This document shows positions 53,845 to 62,492 of a DNA stretch of 64,000 bases, in pieces. The translations under genes and the position numbers were made by a program. Within the stretch, counting starts at the first letter, position 1; each line of letters starts with the position of its first letter. The stretch comes from Bryobacteraceae bacterium (GTDB lineage Bacteria; Acidobacteriota; Terriglobia; Bryobacterales; Bryobacteraceae). The notes under the pieces were generated by a model that was given only the letters and a program-made list of their open reading frames with translations, was not told where the DNA came from and did no database searches. The stretch lies in assembly GCA_025056865.1 (NCBI GenBank), contig JANWVO010000004.1, forward strand, positions 1-64,000, read 5' to 3'.

Positions 53845-54279
53845 TCAGTTGGTGATGTCGTGCGTGTAGGAGTAGCCGCGCACGGGCAGATAGATCTTGT
53901 CCGCCCAGGCGCGGTGGGCCGGGTGGTCCTCGTAGGCCTTGAAGGCCGCTTCGCTTTCAAATTCGATGACGAAGGCGTCCGTCATCGGCCGCATCCGGTA
54001 GCTGCCGTCCGGCTGGCGTTCGGCGCGCGTGCCCTGCACCTTCATCGGCTTCAGCCAGACGTTCCGGATGCCAGGGATTTCGGCGGCCATCTTCTCGACG
54101 CCTTCCAGCACGGCCTGCTTCTGCTCTTCGGTGGTGCCGTCGCGGTAGTACAGCGTGACGACATGCAGCACGGTCTTCGGCTTGCCGTACTTATTCGCCG
54201 CCGCTCCCAGCCCCGCGCCCAGCGCCAGCAGCAGCGCAGCCGCCGCCCAGTTTCTCCATCGGTTCCGTTCTGTCTGCAT
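53845..54279 (-). CDS. Exported Dabb (stress-responsive A/B barrel) domain protein
   Basis: 144 residues. An N-terminal signal/anchor (WAAAALLLALGAGLGAAA) precedes an alpha/beta barrel of about 100 residues with VLHVVTLYYRDGTTEEQKQAVLEGV, TDAFVIEFESEAAFKAYEDHPAHRA and a final YSYTHDI. These are the marks of dimeric Dabb domains. The function of exported members is unknown. It overlaps the upstream gene by 89 bases; if that is real, both frames are read through a dual-coding segment encoding the signal peptide here and a Gly/Ala tail there. Confidence 0.72.
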   Translation of the reverse strand: MQTERNRWRNWAAAALLLALGAGLGAAANKYGKPKTVLHVVTLYYRDGTTEEQKQAVLEGVEKMAAEIPGIRNVWLKPMKVQGTRAERQPDGSYRMRPMTDAFVIEFESEAAFKAYEDHPAHRAWADKIYLPVRGYSYTHDITN

Positions 54280-54676
54280 CCTGTGGCTCCTTTCTGACAG
54301 TGATCGCCGGCAGCCCCGACCATTCCTCGCAAAGGATGATGGAGTTGGCCGGGTTGCGCGGGTCGTATTTCACATGGACCGGCCCGATCAGCCGCCCCGG
54401 ATCCGGCGGCAGCAGATGCCGCAGCGAGGAGACGTCCTGCGACGCCGAATAGGCCACGCCGCGCAGCTCGTACTGATAGTGGATCAGCTCCGGCCCGGCA
54501 TCGAGCACCAGCCCCTCGGCGGTGCGCTGCCAGCGGTTCAGCGCCAGGCGGCGCCGCCGCTCCTTCTCTTCGGGCGTCAGCCGGCGCTGGTATACGATCC
54601 AGACGAGAGCGCCGAGCAGCAGGGCGGCGGCCACGGCCCCGGCGGCGATGCGCGGATCGGACCAGATCACTTCCAT
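54191..54676 (-). CDS. DUF3592-like single-pass membrane protein
   Basis: 161 residues. One membrane helix at ~12-30 (AGAVAAALLLGALVWIVY) is followed by a charged stretch and a DUF3592-type beta domain. That domain holds ELIHYQYELRGVAYSASQDVS and VHVKYDPRNPANSII, the 'V.YdP.nP..s' motif. The terminal ~35 residues are Gly/Ala-rich and overlap the Dabb gene by 89 bases. Function unknown. It lies 25 bases downstream of the FAH gene. Confidence 0.6.
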   Translation of the reverse strand: MEVIWSDPRIAAGAVAAALLLGALVWIVYQRRLTPEEKERRRRLALNRWQRTAEGLVLDAGPELIHYQYELRGVAYSASQDVSSLRHLLPPDPGRLIGPVHVKYDPRNPANSIILCEEWSGLPAITVRKEPQDADRTEPMEKLGGGCAAAGAGRGAGSGGE

Positions 54677-54701
54677 ACAAGAATGTTTTACACCCGGAGG
54701 C

Positions 54702-55478
54702 TCAGGCTGTCTCTCTTTCGATCCGGTTTTGCAGCGTTCCGATGCCGGCGATTTCCACCTCCACCACGTCGCCCGGCTCGAGCGCGCCCACTCCCGGCGG
54801 CGTGCCGGTGGCGATCAGGTCGCCCGGCTCCAGCGTGAGGAACGCGGTGATGTACTCGATGAGCTGCGGCACGCCGAAGATCATCCCGGTGACGGAGGCG
54901 TCCTGCTTCACCACGCCATTGACGCGCGTCACGATGCGCAGGTCCTCGAAGCGCACCGTTTCCTTCGGGACCCAGCAAGGGCCCACGGGGCAGAAGGTGT
55001 CGGCGCCTTTGGCGCGCGTCCATTGCCCGTCTTTCTTCTGCCAGTCGCGGGCGGTGATGTCGTTGAGCACGGTGAAGCCGGCGATCACGTCCCAGGCCGC
55101 GGCGGCGGCCACGCGCCGGGCGCGGCGGCCGATCACCAGCCCGAGCTCGCCCTCGTAGGAAAGCGTCTGCGCGCCGCGAGGAAACACGACGGGCGCGCGG
55201 TGCGCGTTGAGCGAGGAAGGCGGCTTGAGGAACAGCAGCGGCTCCGCAGGCACTTCGTTGCCCAGCTCGCGCGCGTGCTCGGCGTAGTTGCGGCCCACGC
55301 ACACAATCTTGGAAGGACGCACGGGGGGCAGGAAGAGTACGGATTCCAGCGGGAGGCTCGCGCCGGCGGGAGCGATGAAACGGCCGTTTTCGATGCGGCC
55401 GCAGACGACGCCCGGATGATGGTCGGGAGCGTCCATGGGAACGCCGGCGTCCCGGGCGATTCTGGCGTAGAAAGGCAT
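54702..55478 (-). CDS. Fumarylacetoacetate hydrolase (FAH) family protein
   Basis: 258 residues. The fold is identified by VCVGRNYAEHARELG, the metal ligands in SYEGELGLVIG (ExE) and FTVLNDITARDWQ, and the C-terminal DLIATGTPPGVGALEPGDVVEVEI. Relatives hydrolyse or decarboxylate beta-diketo acids such as acylpyruvates, or 5-oxopent-3-ene-tricarboxylate in aromatic breakdown. The substrate cannot be told from sequence. ATG 55478 is close behind the FN3 gene (5 bases) in a tight run starting at hslV. Confidence 0.85.
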   Translation of the reverse strand: MPFYARIARDAGVPMDAPDHHPGVVCGRIENGRFIAPAGASLPLESVLFLPPVRPSKIVCVGRNYAEHARELGNEVPAEPLLFLKPPSSLNAHRAPVVFPRGAQTLSYEGELGLVIGRRARRVAAAAAWDVIAGFTVLNDITARDWQKKDGQWTRAKGADTFCPVGPCWVPKETVRFEDLRIVTRVNGVVKQDASVTGMIFGVPQLIEYITAFLTLEPGDLIATGTPPGVGALEPGDVVEVEIAGIGTLQNRIERETA

Positions 55479-55483
55479 CTCTT

Positions 55484-56464
55484 CTATGGTGCGACGATTT
55501 CCACCGGCTCGCATGGCCGGCTCTCATTGCCCTTTTCGTCGATGGCGGAGACCGCATAGCGGTAGCGCCTGCCGGAAACCGCCGTCGTATCGCTGAAAAC
55601 GGAGGCCGCCTGCGGCTCGCCGAGCCGGACCAGCCCGCCGCCGTTCTCGGCGCGCCACACCTGATAGGCCTTCCAGTCCGGCTCCGTGTTCCGTTCCCAG
55701 CTCAGCTCCACTGCGCCGGGGCCTGCGATGGCGCGCAGTCCGGAAGGGGGCGCCGGCGGGAACCGGTCTTCATATTCGATCCGCGCCACGGCGGACAGCT
55801 CGCTCAGCGCGGGCGCGGCGCCCGTTTCCACCACCTGCTGCACCGCATACTCGTACGCATTGCCGTACTGCGCCTCTTCATCGAGCCACTCGTGCCCCTC
55901 CACCTCCGCGGCCAGCATGCGCTCCTGCCCGCGCAGGCGGAACACGCGCCAGCGGCCGCCTCCGCCCTCCCACACGACGCGCACGCCGCGCGGCGCGCCT
56001 TCCGCCCTCACGTTGCGGGGCGGCTGCGGCGGCGGCACCACGCGGATCACCAGCAGGTTGGACCATTCCGAGGCGCGGCGCTTCGGCCCGATGGCGCGCA
56101 CCGCGAACACCATCTCCCTGCCGATCCATGCGGCCACGGGGGCGCGCACTTCCGCTCTGCCTTCACGGACCTCTGCACCTTCCAGCCGCACGCTCGCCTC
56201 CAGCCAGCGTTGCATGTCGAAGCCGCCCTCCGGATTCGGAGCGGCGCGCAGCTCGATTTCCGGGGGCGCCTTCAGCGGCAGGTCTTCGGTCGTCCGGTCC
56301 GGCACGCTGAAGCGGAGCACGAAGGAGTCTCCCTGCTGGTGCCCTTCGAGGTCCCGCACCGGCTGCGGGATCATCAGCGCCGGCGGCAGCGGATCCCCGG
56401 TGTAGCCGCAGTGCAGGAGCAGCAGCAGCAGGAAAAAAGCGGCCGGTTTCAGCGCGGGTTTCAC
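55484..56464 (-). CDS. Lipoprotein with fibronectin type III domains
   Basis: 326 residues from GTG 56464, overlapping the hslU stop (GTGA). The signal sequence ends in the lipobox LLHC, giving an N-terminal Cys in [18 protein letters not shown]. Three Fn3-like modules follow; the last is clear ([32 protein letters not shown], then [17 protein letters not shown]). The surface or periplasmic binding partner is unknown. The link to hslUV is positional. Confidence 0.72.
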   Translation of the reverse strand: MKPALKPAAFFLLLLLLHCGYTGDPLPPALMIPQPVRDLEGHQQGDSFVLRFSVPDRTTEDLPLKAPPEIELRAAPNPEGGFDMQRWLEASVRLEGAEVREGRAEVRAPVAAWIGREMVFAVRAIGPKRRASEWSNLLVIRVVPPPQPPRNVRAEGAPRGVRVVWEGGGGRWRVFRLRGQERMLAAEVEGHEWLDEEAQYGNAYEYAVQQVVETGAAPALSELSAVARIEYEDRFPPAPPSGLRAIAGPGAVELSWERNTEPDWKAYQVWRAENGGGLVRLGEPQAASVFSDTTAVSGRRYRYAVSAIDEKGNESRPCEPVEIVAP

Positions 56465-57819
56465 AGGATATAGCGGCTCAGATCCTGGTCTTCGACGATG
56501 TCTTTCAACTGCTTCCGCACGTATTCGGCGTCGATTACCACCTTTTTCTTCCGCAGATCCGGGCCTTCGAAGCTGATTTCCTCCAGCACCTTCTCCATGA
56601 TCGTGTGCAGGCGCCGCGCGCCGATGTTCTCGCTGGTTTCATTGACGATCCGGGCGAAGCGCGCCATCTCGCGGATCGCGTCCGGCGTGAACGTGAGCTT
56701 GATGCCCTCGGTCTCGAGCAGCGCCGCATACTGCCGGGTCAGCGCGTTCCTCGGCTCGGTGAGGATGCGGACGAAGTCGTCCTCCGTGAGCGATTTCAGC
56801 TCGACGCGGATGGGGAAGCGGCCCTGAAGCTCGGGAATCAGGTCGCTCGGCTTGGACACGTGGAAAGCGCCGGCGGCGATGAAGAGGATGTGGTCTGTGC
56901 GGACGAAGCCGTAGCGCGTGTTGACGGTGGTGCCCTCGACGATGGGCAGGATGTCGCGCTGCACGCCCTCGCGGCTGACGTCGGGGCCGTGGCCGGACTC
57001 GCGGCCGGCGATCTTGTCGATCTCGTCGAGGAAGATGATGCCGCTGCGCTCGACGCGCTCGATGGCGATGCGCGTCACCTGGTCCATGTCGATCAGCCGG
57101 TTTTCCTCTTCCTGCACCAGGTAGTCGAACGCCTCGTAGACGCGCATGGAGCGGCGCGTGGTGCGCGGACCGAACAGTTGCGGGAGGAACTCCCGCAGGT
57201 TCATGTCCATCTCCTCGCTGCCGGTGTTGCCGAAAATTTCGAAGGAAGGGCCGCGCTCCTTCACTTCGATCTCCACCATCCTGTCGTCCAGGCGGCCCGC
57301 CCGCAGCCGCTCCCGCAGCTTCTCTCTCGCGCGCTCGGCCGACTCGCCGGGCTCGGGCGAAGCCTGCATCAGCGCATCCAGAAGACGTTCTTCGGCCAGC
57401 TCCTCGGCGCGGTCGGCCACTTCGTCCAGCTTCTGCTCGCGCACCATGTCGATGGCGACCTCCACGAGATCGCGGATCATCGAGTCGACGTCGCGGCCGA
57501 TGTAGCCCACCTCGGTGAACTTCGAAGCCTCCACCTTGAGAAACGGCGAGTTGGAGAGCTTGGCCAGCCGCCGCGCCAGCTCCGTCTTGCCGACGCCCGT
57601 CGGGCCGATCATGAGGATGTTCTTGGGCATCACATCCTCGGCGATTTCGGCGTCCAGCTTCTGGCGGCGGATGCGGTTGCGCAGGGCGATGGCGATGGCG
57701 CGCTTGGCCTCGGCCTGGCCGATGACATATTTGTCGAGTTCGGCGACGATCTGGCGCGGCGTCAGTTCGTCGAGCAGCGGTTCGTCGCGCGAGGCGTCGC
57801 CGGGCAGATACAGCACCAT
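56461..57819 (-). CDS. hslU: ATP-dependent protease ATPase subunit HslU
   Basis: 452 residues. It has [23 protein letters not shown], the Walker [29 protein letters not shown], the Walker [12 protein letters not shown] and the C-terminal [15 protein letters not shown]. That terminus inserts in HslV to activate it. The intermediate I-domain is present (residues ~110-240). HslU unfolds substrates for HslV in the cytoplasm. The start ATG 57819 is one base after the hslV stop; upstream in-frame codons overlap hslV. Typically heat-shock induced; no sigma-32-like site was noted. Confidence 0.96.
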   Translation of the reverse strand: MVLYLPGDASRDEPLLDELTPRQIVAELDKYVIGQAEAKRAIAIALRNRIRRQKLDAEIAEDVMPKNILMIGPTGVGKTELARRLAKLSNSPFLKVEASKFTEVGYIGRDVDSMIRDLVEVAIDMVREQKLDEVADRAEELAEERLLDALMQASPEPGESAERAREKLRERLRAGRLDDRMVEIEVKERGPSFEIFGNTGSEEMDMNLREFLPQLFGPRTTRRSMRVYEAFDYLVQEEENRLIDMDQVTRIAIERVERSGIIFLDEIDKIAGRESGHGPDVSREGVQRDILPIVEGTTVNTRYGFVRTDHILFIAAGAFHVSKPSDLIPELQGRFPIRVELKSLTEDDFVRILTEPRNALTRQYAALLETEGIKLTFTPDAIREMARFARIVNETSENIGARRLHTIMEKVLEEISFEGPDLRKKKVVIDAEYVRKQLKDIVEDQDLSRYIL

Positions 57820-57820
57820 C

Positions 57821-58360
57821 TCAGCCAATCTCCTGGATCTGGAAATTGTGGTTCGTGTAGATGCAGATGTCGGCGGCAATGGCCATCGCTTTCTCGACGA
57901 TGGTCCGGGCGTCCAGATCGGTGTTTTCCAGCAGCGCCCGCGCGGCCGCCTGGGCGATGGTTCCGCCGCTGCCGATGGCGGCGCAGTCGGAGTCCGGCTC
58001 GATGACGTCGCCGTTGCCGCTCAGCAGGTAGATGTGTTCGCCGTCGGTGACCAGCAGCAGCGCTTCCAGATGGCGCAGCACGCGGTCCGTGCGCCAGTCC
58101 TTGGCCAGCTCGACGACGCTGCGCGGGAGGTTGCCGTTGAACTGCTCGAGCTTCGATTCAAAGCGCGAAAACAGCGCAAAGGCGTCCGCCGTGGAGCCGG
58201 CGAAGCCGGCGAGGATCCGGTCCTTGTGCAGCCGGCGGAGCTTGTTGGCGCGCGCCTTCAGCACCTCCGTGCCGAACGTCACCTGGCCGTCGCCGGCCAT
58301 GACGGTTTTTCCGTTGCGGCGCACAACCAGAATGGTCGTGCCGTGAAAGCTGGATTTCAT
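57821..58360 (-). CDS. hslV: ATP-dependent protease proteolytic subunit HslV
   Basis: 179 residues. The catalytic Thr pair is in [23 protein letters not shown], with Thr8 as the expected nucleophile. It must become the N terminus, so MKSSFHG should be removed by processing. Lys and Gly positions of the active site ([24 protein letters not shown]) and the C-terminal [15 protein letters not shown] are intact. It makes the double hexamer of HslUV. It is 45 bases downstream of the NtrC-type regulator gene. Confidence 0.95.
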   Translation of the reverse strand: MKSSFHGTTILVVRRNGKTVMAGDGQVTFGTEVLKARANKLRRLHKDRILAGFAGSTADAFALFSRFESKLEQFNGNLPRSVVELAKDWRTDRVLRHLEALLLVTDGEHIYLLSGNGDVIEPDSDCAAIGSGGTIAQAAARALLENTDLDARTIVEKAMAIAADICIYTNHNFQIQEIG

Positions 58361-58405
58361 GAGCGGTCCGACACCCTCAGTGTAGCGCGCCGCCTCCGGC
58401 TGGGC

Positions 58406-59719
58406 TCAGGCCAGCCCCATGCGCTCGAGCTTGCGGTAGAGCGTCTTGCGTTCAATGCCGAGGATGCGCGCGGCGCGGCTCTTGTTTCCGCCGGTGGCGG
58501 CCAGCACCTTGCGGATCTGCTCGGCTTCGGCCTCGGCCAGCGTCTCGCCGGGTTCCTCCCTCGGGCTGGAGGCGCGGATGGCTTCTTCCACCGCGTCCTC
58601 GGTGATGCGTCCGCCGGGCGCGAGGATCACCAGCCGCTCGATCATGTGCTGAAGCTGGCGCACGTTGCCCGGCCAGGTGTACCCGGTCAGCGCGCGCATG
58701 CCGCTTTCGGTGATCCTCGCATCCAGCCCGTAGCGCTCGTTGTAGCGCTTCAGGAACGCCGCCGCCAGCAGCGGAATGTCCCCGTGGCGCTCCCGCAGCG
58801 GCGGCACGGTGATCCGCACCACGTCGAGCCGGTACCAGAGGTCTTCGCGGAACTTGCCCTCCTCCACCATCTTCCGCAGGTTGCGGTTGGTGGCGGCGAT
58901 CACGCGCACGTCCACCTTCTTCGGCCGGGAAGAGCCCAGCGGGCGGATCTCTTTTTCCTGAAGGAAACGCAGCAGCTTGAGCTGGAAATTCAGGTCGATT
59001 TCGCCGATCTCGTCGAGGAAAACCGTGCCGCCATTGGCCGCTTCGAAAACGCCGGTGCGGTCGCGGTCGGCGCCGGTGTAGGCTCCGCGCATCGCGCCGA
59101 ACAGCTCGCTTTCGATCAGCGAAGGCGCCAGCGAGGCGCAGTCCACCGGCACGAATGGCATATGGGCGCGCGGCGAATTGCGGTGGATCATGTGGGCGAT
59201 CAGTTCCTTGCCGGTGCCGGTTTCGCCCTCGATCAGGACCAGCGCGTCGGTGGGCGCCACGCGGGAAATGGTCTTGTAAATCTCGACCATTTTCGGGCTG
59301 CTGCCGATCATTTCCGTCGGCAGCGGCTCCTCCGGCTCCACCTCTTCGTCGCCGTCGCCGCCCGCGCCTTCGGCCCGCTTCAGGATCTGGAGCAGCTCGT
59401 CGAACTCGAAGGGTTTGGCGATGTAGTCGTAGGCGCCGCCCCGCGTCGCGGCCATCACCGTCTCCATGCTGCCGCGCGCCGACATCAGGATCACCTTCGT
59501 GTCCGGCGACGAGGCGCGCGCCGCCTGAAGGATGTCCAGCCCGGTGCGGCTGTCGATGTAGATGTCGCTGACGACCAGCGGATAAGTGCGGGAAGAGAGC
59601 CGCTCGAGCGCCTCGCGCGTCGACGACACGGCATCGACGGCGTAGCCCTCCAGTTCAAGAAAAGTGGCCAGCGTCGAGCGGACGCTGTCGTCGTCTTCGA
59701 CGAGCAGCAGCGGGGTCAT
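58406..59719 (-). CDS. NtrC-family sigma-54-dependent response regulator
   Basis: 437 residues. Receiver (1-120) with phospho-acceptor Asp52 in VVSDIYIDSRTG and Lys in AKPFEFDEL. The AAA+ domain (~135-370) has the Walker A GETGTGKE, the sigma-54 contact loop as GAYTGA (Tyr for the usual Phe), FLDEIGEID and the arginine-finger region FREDLWYRLDVV. The Fis-type helix-turn-helix comes last: NKSRAARILGIERKTLYRKLERMGLA. It activates RpoN promoters after phosphorylation. The histidine kinase gene 14 bases upstream is the evident partner. A candidate target in the window is the promoter at 46214. Confidence 0.93.
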   Translation of the reverse strand: MTPLLLVEDDDSVRSTLATFLELEGYAVDAVSSTREALERLSSRTYPLVVSDIYIDSRTGLDILQAARASSPDTKVILMSARGSMETVMAATRGGAYDYIAKPFEFDELLQILKRAEGAGGDGDEEVEPEEPLPTEMIGSSPKMVEIYKTISRVAPTDALVLIEGETGTGKELIAHMIHRNSPRAHMPFVPVDCASLAPSLIESELFGAMRGAYTGADRDRTGVFEAANGGTVFLDEIGEIDLNFQLKLLRFLQEKEIRPLGSSRPKKVDVRVIAATNRNLRKMVEEGKFREDLWYRLDVVRITVPPLRERHGDIPLLAAAFLKRYNERYGLDARITESGMRALTGYTWPGNVRQLQHMIERLVILAPGGRITEDAVEEAIRASSPREEPGETLAEAEAEQIRKVLAATGGNKSRAARILGIERKTLYRKLERMGLA

Positions 59720-59733
59720 GCCGAATACCCAGT

Positions 59734-61554
59734 TTAGCGTGCGGGCAGCACCAGCGTGAACGTCGAGCCCCTGCCGGGCGCGCTCTGGACGCGGATGTCG
59801 CCCTCATGCAGCTCCACGATCTGCCGCACGATCGACAGCCCGATGCCCGTGCCCGTCTCGCCGGACTGTTCGGCGCGCTTCGTCCGGTAGAACTTGCGGA
59901 ACAGGTTCTTCATCTCGGCTTCGTCCATGCCGATGCCCTGGTCGGTCACCCAAAGGCGGACCTGTCCGTTCTCCGCGGCAGCGCCGACGCGCACTTCGGT
60001 CTCTTCGGGCGAATACTTCACCGCATTGGTGAGCAGATTGTAAACGGCATATTCGAGCAGCTCCGCATCGGCTTTCAGGCGCAGGTCCGGCGGGACCAGA
60101 TTCGACAGCCGGATGCGCTTGCGCTCGGCCAGCGGAGCGGCGCGGCGGCAGCAGGCATCGACCAGGGCGGCGGCGTCGATCTCCGCCAGCCGCAGCTCCA
60201 TCTGGCCGGCGCTGAGCTTCTCGACGTCGAGGAAGGTCGTGATCATCCGCGCCAGCCGCTTCGATTCGGCGTTGATCATCTGGCTCAGCTCGCGCCGCTT
60301 GGCCTCCGGCAGGTTGTAGCGCGAGATGAGTTCGCTGGATCCCTGGATGGCCGTGAGCGGCGTGCGCATCTCGTGGGCGACGAAGTGGAACGCCTGCTGG
60401 TAGCGCCGGGTGGCCGCTTCGCTCGCCTCCAGGCGGCGGCGCACGTAGAAGTAGCGGAAGGCTCCGCCGGCGGCCAGCGCCAGCCACGCCGTGGCGGCCG
60501 GCGCCGACGCCGGAAGGACCACGTCCTGTTTGAAACAGATCAGCGGAAGAATGTGCAGGGCTGCCGCCGCGGCGCCCGCCAGCGCCCACCCGTGCCAGCG
60601 CATCACTGCCGCCAGCGGGCCGGCGATGAGCAGCGCCCCGGCCAGCGCCAGCAGCAGGCCGAGCCAGGCCGGCGCATCCGGAAGGAAAGCGCCCGAATGC
60701 ATGGTCTGGAACGCCTGCGCGTGAATGGCGACGCCCGCCATGGGCAGGCCCCGGGAAAGCGGCGTGAACAGCCGGTCCGGCGCGGCGGAGATGGCGGTGA
60801 CCCCGATGAAGACGGCCTTGCCCGCCAGCGCATCCGCCGGAGCGCCGTCGAGCAGGTCGCCCGCGGAAACGGACGGGATGCCGCCCTCCGAGTAGCGCAC
60901 CCGCAGCGGCCGGCCTTCGTCCCAGCGGGAAGGAATCACGCGTCCGCCGACAGAGAGATCCGCGGGCGAGGCGAGGATCTCGCCGCCTCCAGAGAGCACG
61001 CGCAGCGTCTCCAGCGACAGCGCCCAGCGGCGCTCGCGGCCCGCGACCCGCTCGAGCGTGATGCGCCGGTTCACGTCATCGTAAGGCCCGGCGAGCGTAG
61101 AGACGTGGCCGAGCGCGGCGGCATGGCGGCGGAAGGGCGCGATGGGATCCTGCCAGCCGGAACCATCGGGCATCATCTCGCAGGCCAGCACGAGGCCGGG
61201 CACGCGCGCCATCGCGGCCGCCAGGCGCGCGTCCTCCTGGGGATCGCCGGGATCGGCCAGCGTGATGTCGACCGCCACTGCCGCGGGCCTCGCATCGGCG
61301 ATGCGCTCCAGGAGACGCGCGAGGTTGGCCCGCAGGCGGCGGATGCCACCGTGGCGCTGGAACGTCCGCTCGTCGAAGACCACCAGCACGGCCGGCGAAG
61401 TGGCCGCCCGCGGCGGAAAGGCGCGGTAAAGGAAATCGTAGGCGTTGTTGTCGAACTGCCCGCCCAGCGAGGAGAAAGAGAACAGCGCCGCCAGCGCCCA
61501 TGCCGCCAGCGCGACCGCTCCCGCATACAGCAGTGTGCGCCGTGGCCCTTTCAT
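59734..61554 (-). CDS. CHASE2-domain sensor histidine kinase
   Basis: 606 residues. An N-terminal membrane helix (~10-28) is followed by the periplasmic CHASE2 domain (~35-280: QFDNNAYDFLYRAFPPRAA, VLVVFDERTFQRHGGIRR, AVAVDITLADPGD, GKAVFIGVTAISAAPDRLFTP). Three helices follow (~295-370), then HisKA with FVAHEMRTPLTAIQGSSE and HATPase with NLLTNAVKYSP, DQGIGMDEAE and GTGIGLSIVRQIVELHEGD. The ligand of CHASE2 domains is unknown. It is paired with the NtrC-type regulator, 14 bases apart. Confidence 0.92.
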   Translation of the reverse strand: MKGPRRTLLYAGAVALAAWALAALFSFSSLGGQFDNNAYDFLYRAFPPRAATSPAVLVVFDERTFQRHGGIRRLRANLARLLERIADARPAAVAVDITLADPGDPQEDARLAAAMARVPGLVLACEMMPDGSGWQDPIAPFRRHAAALGHVSTLAGPYDDVNRRITLERVAGRERRWALSLETLRVLSGGGEILASPADLSVGGRVIPSRWDEGRPLRVRYSEGGIPSVSAGDLLDGAPADALAGKAVFIGVTAISAAPDRLFTPLSRGLPMAGVAIHAQAFQTMHSGAFLPDAPAWLGLLLALAGALLIAGPLAAVMRWHGWALAGAAAAALHILPLICFKQDVVLPASAPAATAWLALAAGGAFRYFYVRRRLEASEAATRRYQQAFHFVAHEMRTPLTAIQGSSELISRYNLPEAKRRELSQMINAESKRLARMITTFLDVEKLSAGQMELRLAEIDAAALVDACCRRAAPLAERKRIRLSNLVPPDLRLKADAELLEYAVYNLLTNAVKYSPEETEVRVGAAAENGQVRLWVTDQGIGMDEAEMKNLFRKFYRTKRAEQSGETGTGIGLSIVRQIVELHEGDIRVQSAPGRGSTFTLVLPAR

Positions 61555-61624
61555 GCCCGCACCGGCGCCCGCGCGGCCGCGCCGCAGCCGGGCGCCCGGT
61601 TCCCATGATACGCGCCCGCACCGC

Positions 61625-62467
61625 TCATCGAGTGCGCAGGGCCTTCAGCTTCCGCTGCTGGATCTCCTGCGGCGAAAGCGAGCGGTCGAAACCGTACAGC
61701 GAATCCTCCCACGAGCCATACATCGGGTTGGGCAGGATGATCCAGCGCTCGCCCCACCAGGAATCGTAGGAGCGCGCCTTCGCCATGCGCTCCTCCGGAG
61801 AGAGCCGCGCCGGGAAGAAATCGTTGAGATCGTCGCCGCAGAGCAGGATCACGCGGTAATGAGCCGCCACCGCGGCGCGGCGCGGGCCTTTGTCGGAGGT
61901 CCACTCGGGCTTCTCGCCGCGCAGCAGCAATGCATCGCCGAGACCGCCCGCCGTCGATTCGCGGAACGGGAAGCCCTGTTCGATGAGGTTTTCGCGCGTG
62001 GCCTGCGCCTCGCCCCCGCCGCGGTTTGAGATGTAGAAGACGGTGACGCCGCGCGCCGCGGCCGCCTGAAGGAACTCGCGCGCGCCCGGCACGGGCAACG
62101 CGCGCTTCTCCGCGGTCCACTTCTCCCACAGCTCCTGCGAGTAGCGCCCGTTGCCCTCGAGCAGGAAGCGCGCCTGGCCGGGCGAATTGTCGAGCACCGT
62201 TTCGTCGATGTCGACGATGATCGCCGGCGGCAGCCGGCGCGGATCCGAGGCCTGCTCCAGCGCGGCGGTCCAGCGCCGGTCCTTCAGCGCGCGCTCCAGC
62301 GAGAGGCGCGCCGAACGCCACGCCTGGAGCACGCAGGCGCGGTACTCCACCGACGTTTGCACCCAGGCCGTCGCGTTCAGCCCGTCCATGACCGGCTGCG
62401 TCTGGGCCAGGCCCGCCGCGCAGAGCAGCGCGGCCAGGGCAGGGAAGGAGCGGAATCCTTTCATCAC
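61625..62467 (-). CDS. Exported acid phosphatase, class B/P4 (HAD) type
   Basis: 280 residues. The signal peptide is MMKGFRSFPALAALLCAAGLA. HAD motif I is IIVDIDETVLDNS, motif II FYISNRG and motif IV GDDLNDF, and the general layout follows the e(P4)/5'-nucleotidase lipoprotein group. No lipobox Cys is seen after the signal core, so it is probably soluble in the periplasm. It removes phosphate from nucleotides or other esters. 70 bases before the CHASE2 kinase gene and 25 after the acyl-CoA synthetase. Confidence 0.85.
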   Translation of the reverse strand: MMKGFRSFPALAALLCAAGLAQTQPVMDGLNATAWVQTSVEYRACVLQAWRSARLSLERALKDRRWTAALEQASDPRRLPPAIIVDIDETVLDNSPGQARFLLEGNGRYSQELWEKWTAEKRALPVPGAREFLQAAAARGVTVFYISNRGGGEAQATRENLIEQGFPFRESTAGGLGDALLLRGEKPEWTSDKGPRRAAVAAHYRVILLCGDDLNDFFPARLSPEERMAKARSYDSWWGERWIILPNPMYGSWEDSLYGFDRSLSPQEIQQRKLKALRTR

Positions 62468-62492
62468 ATCCCGATTATGGCGGATGCCGGCC

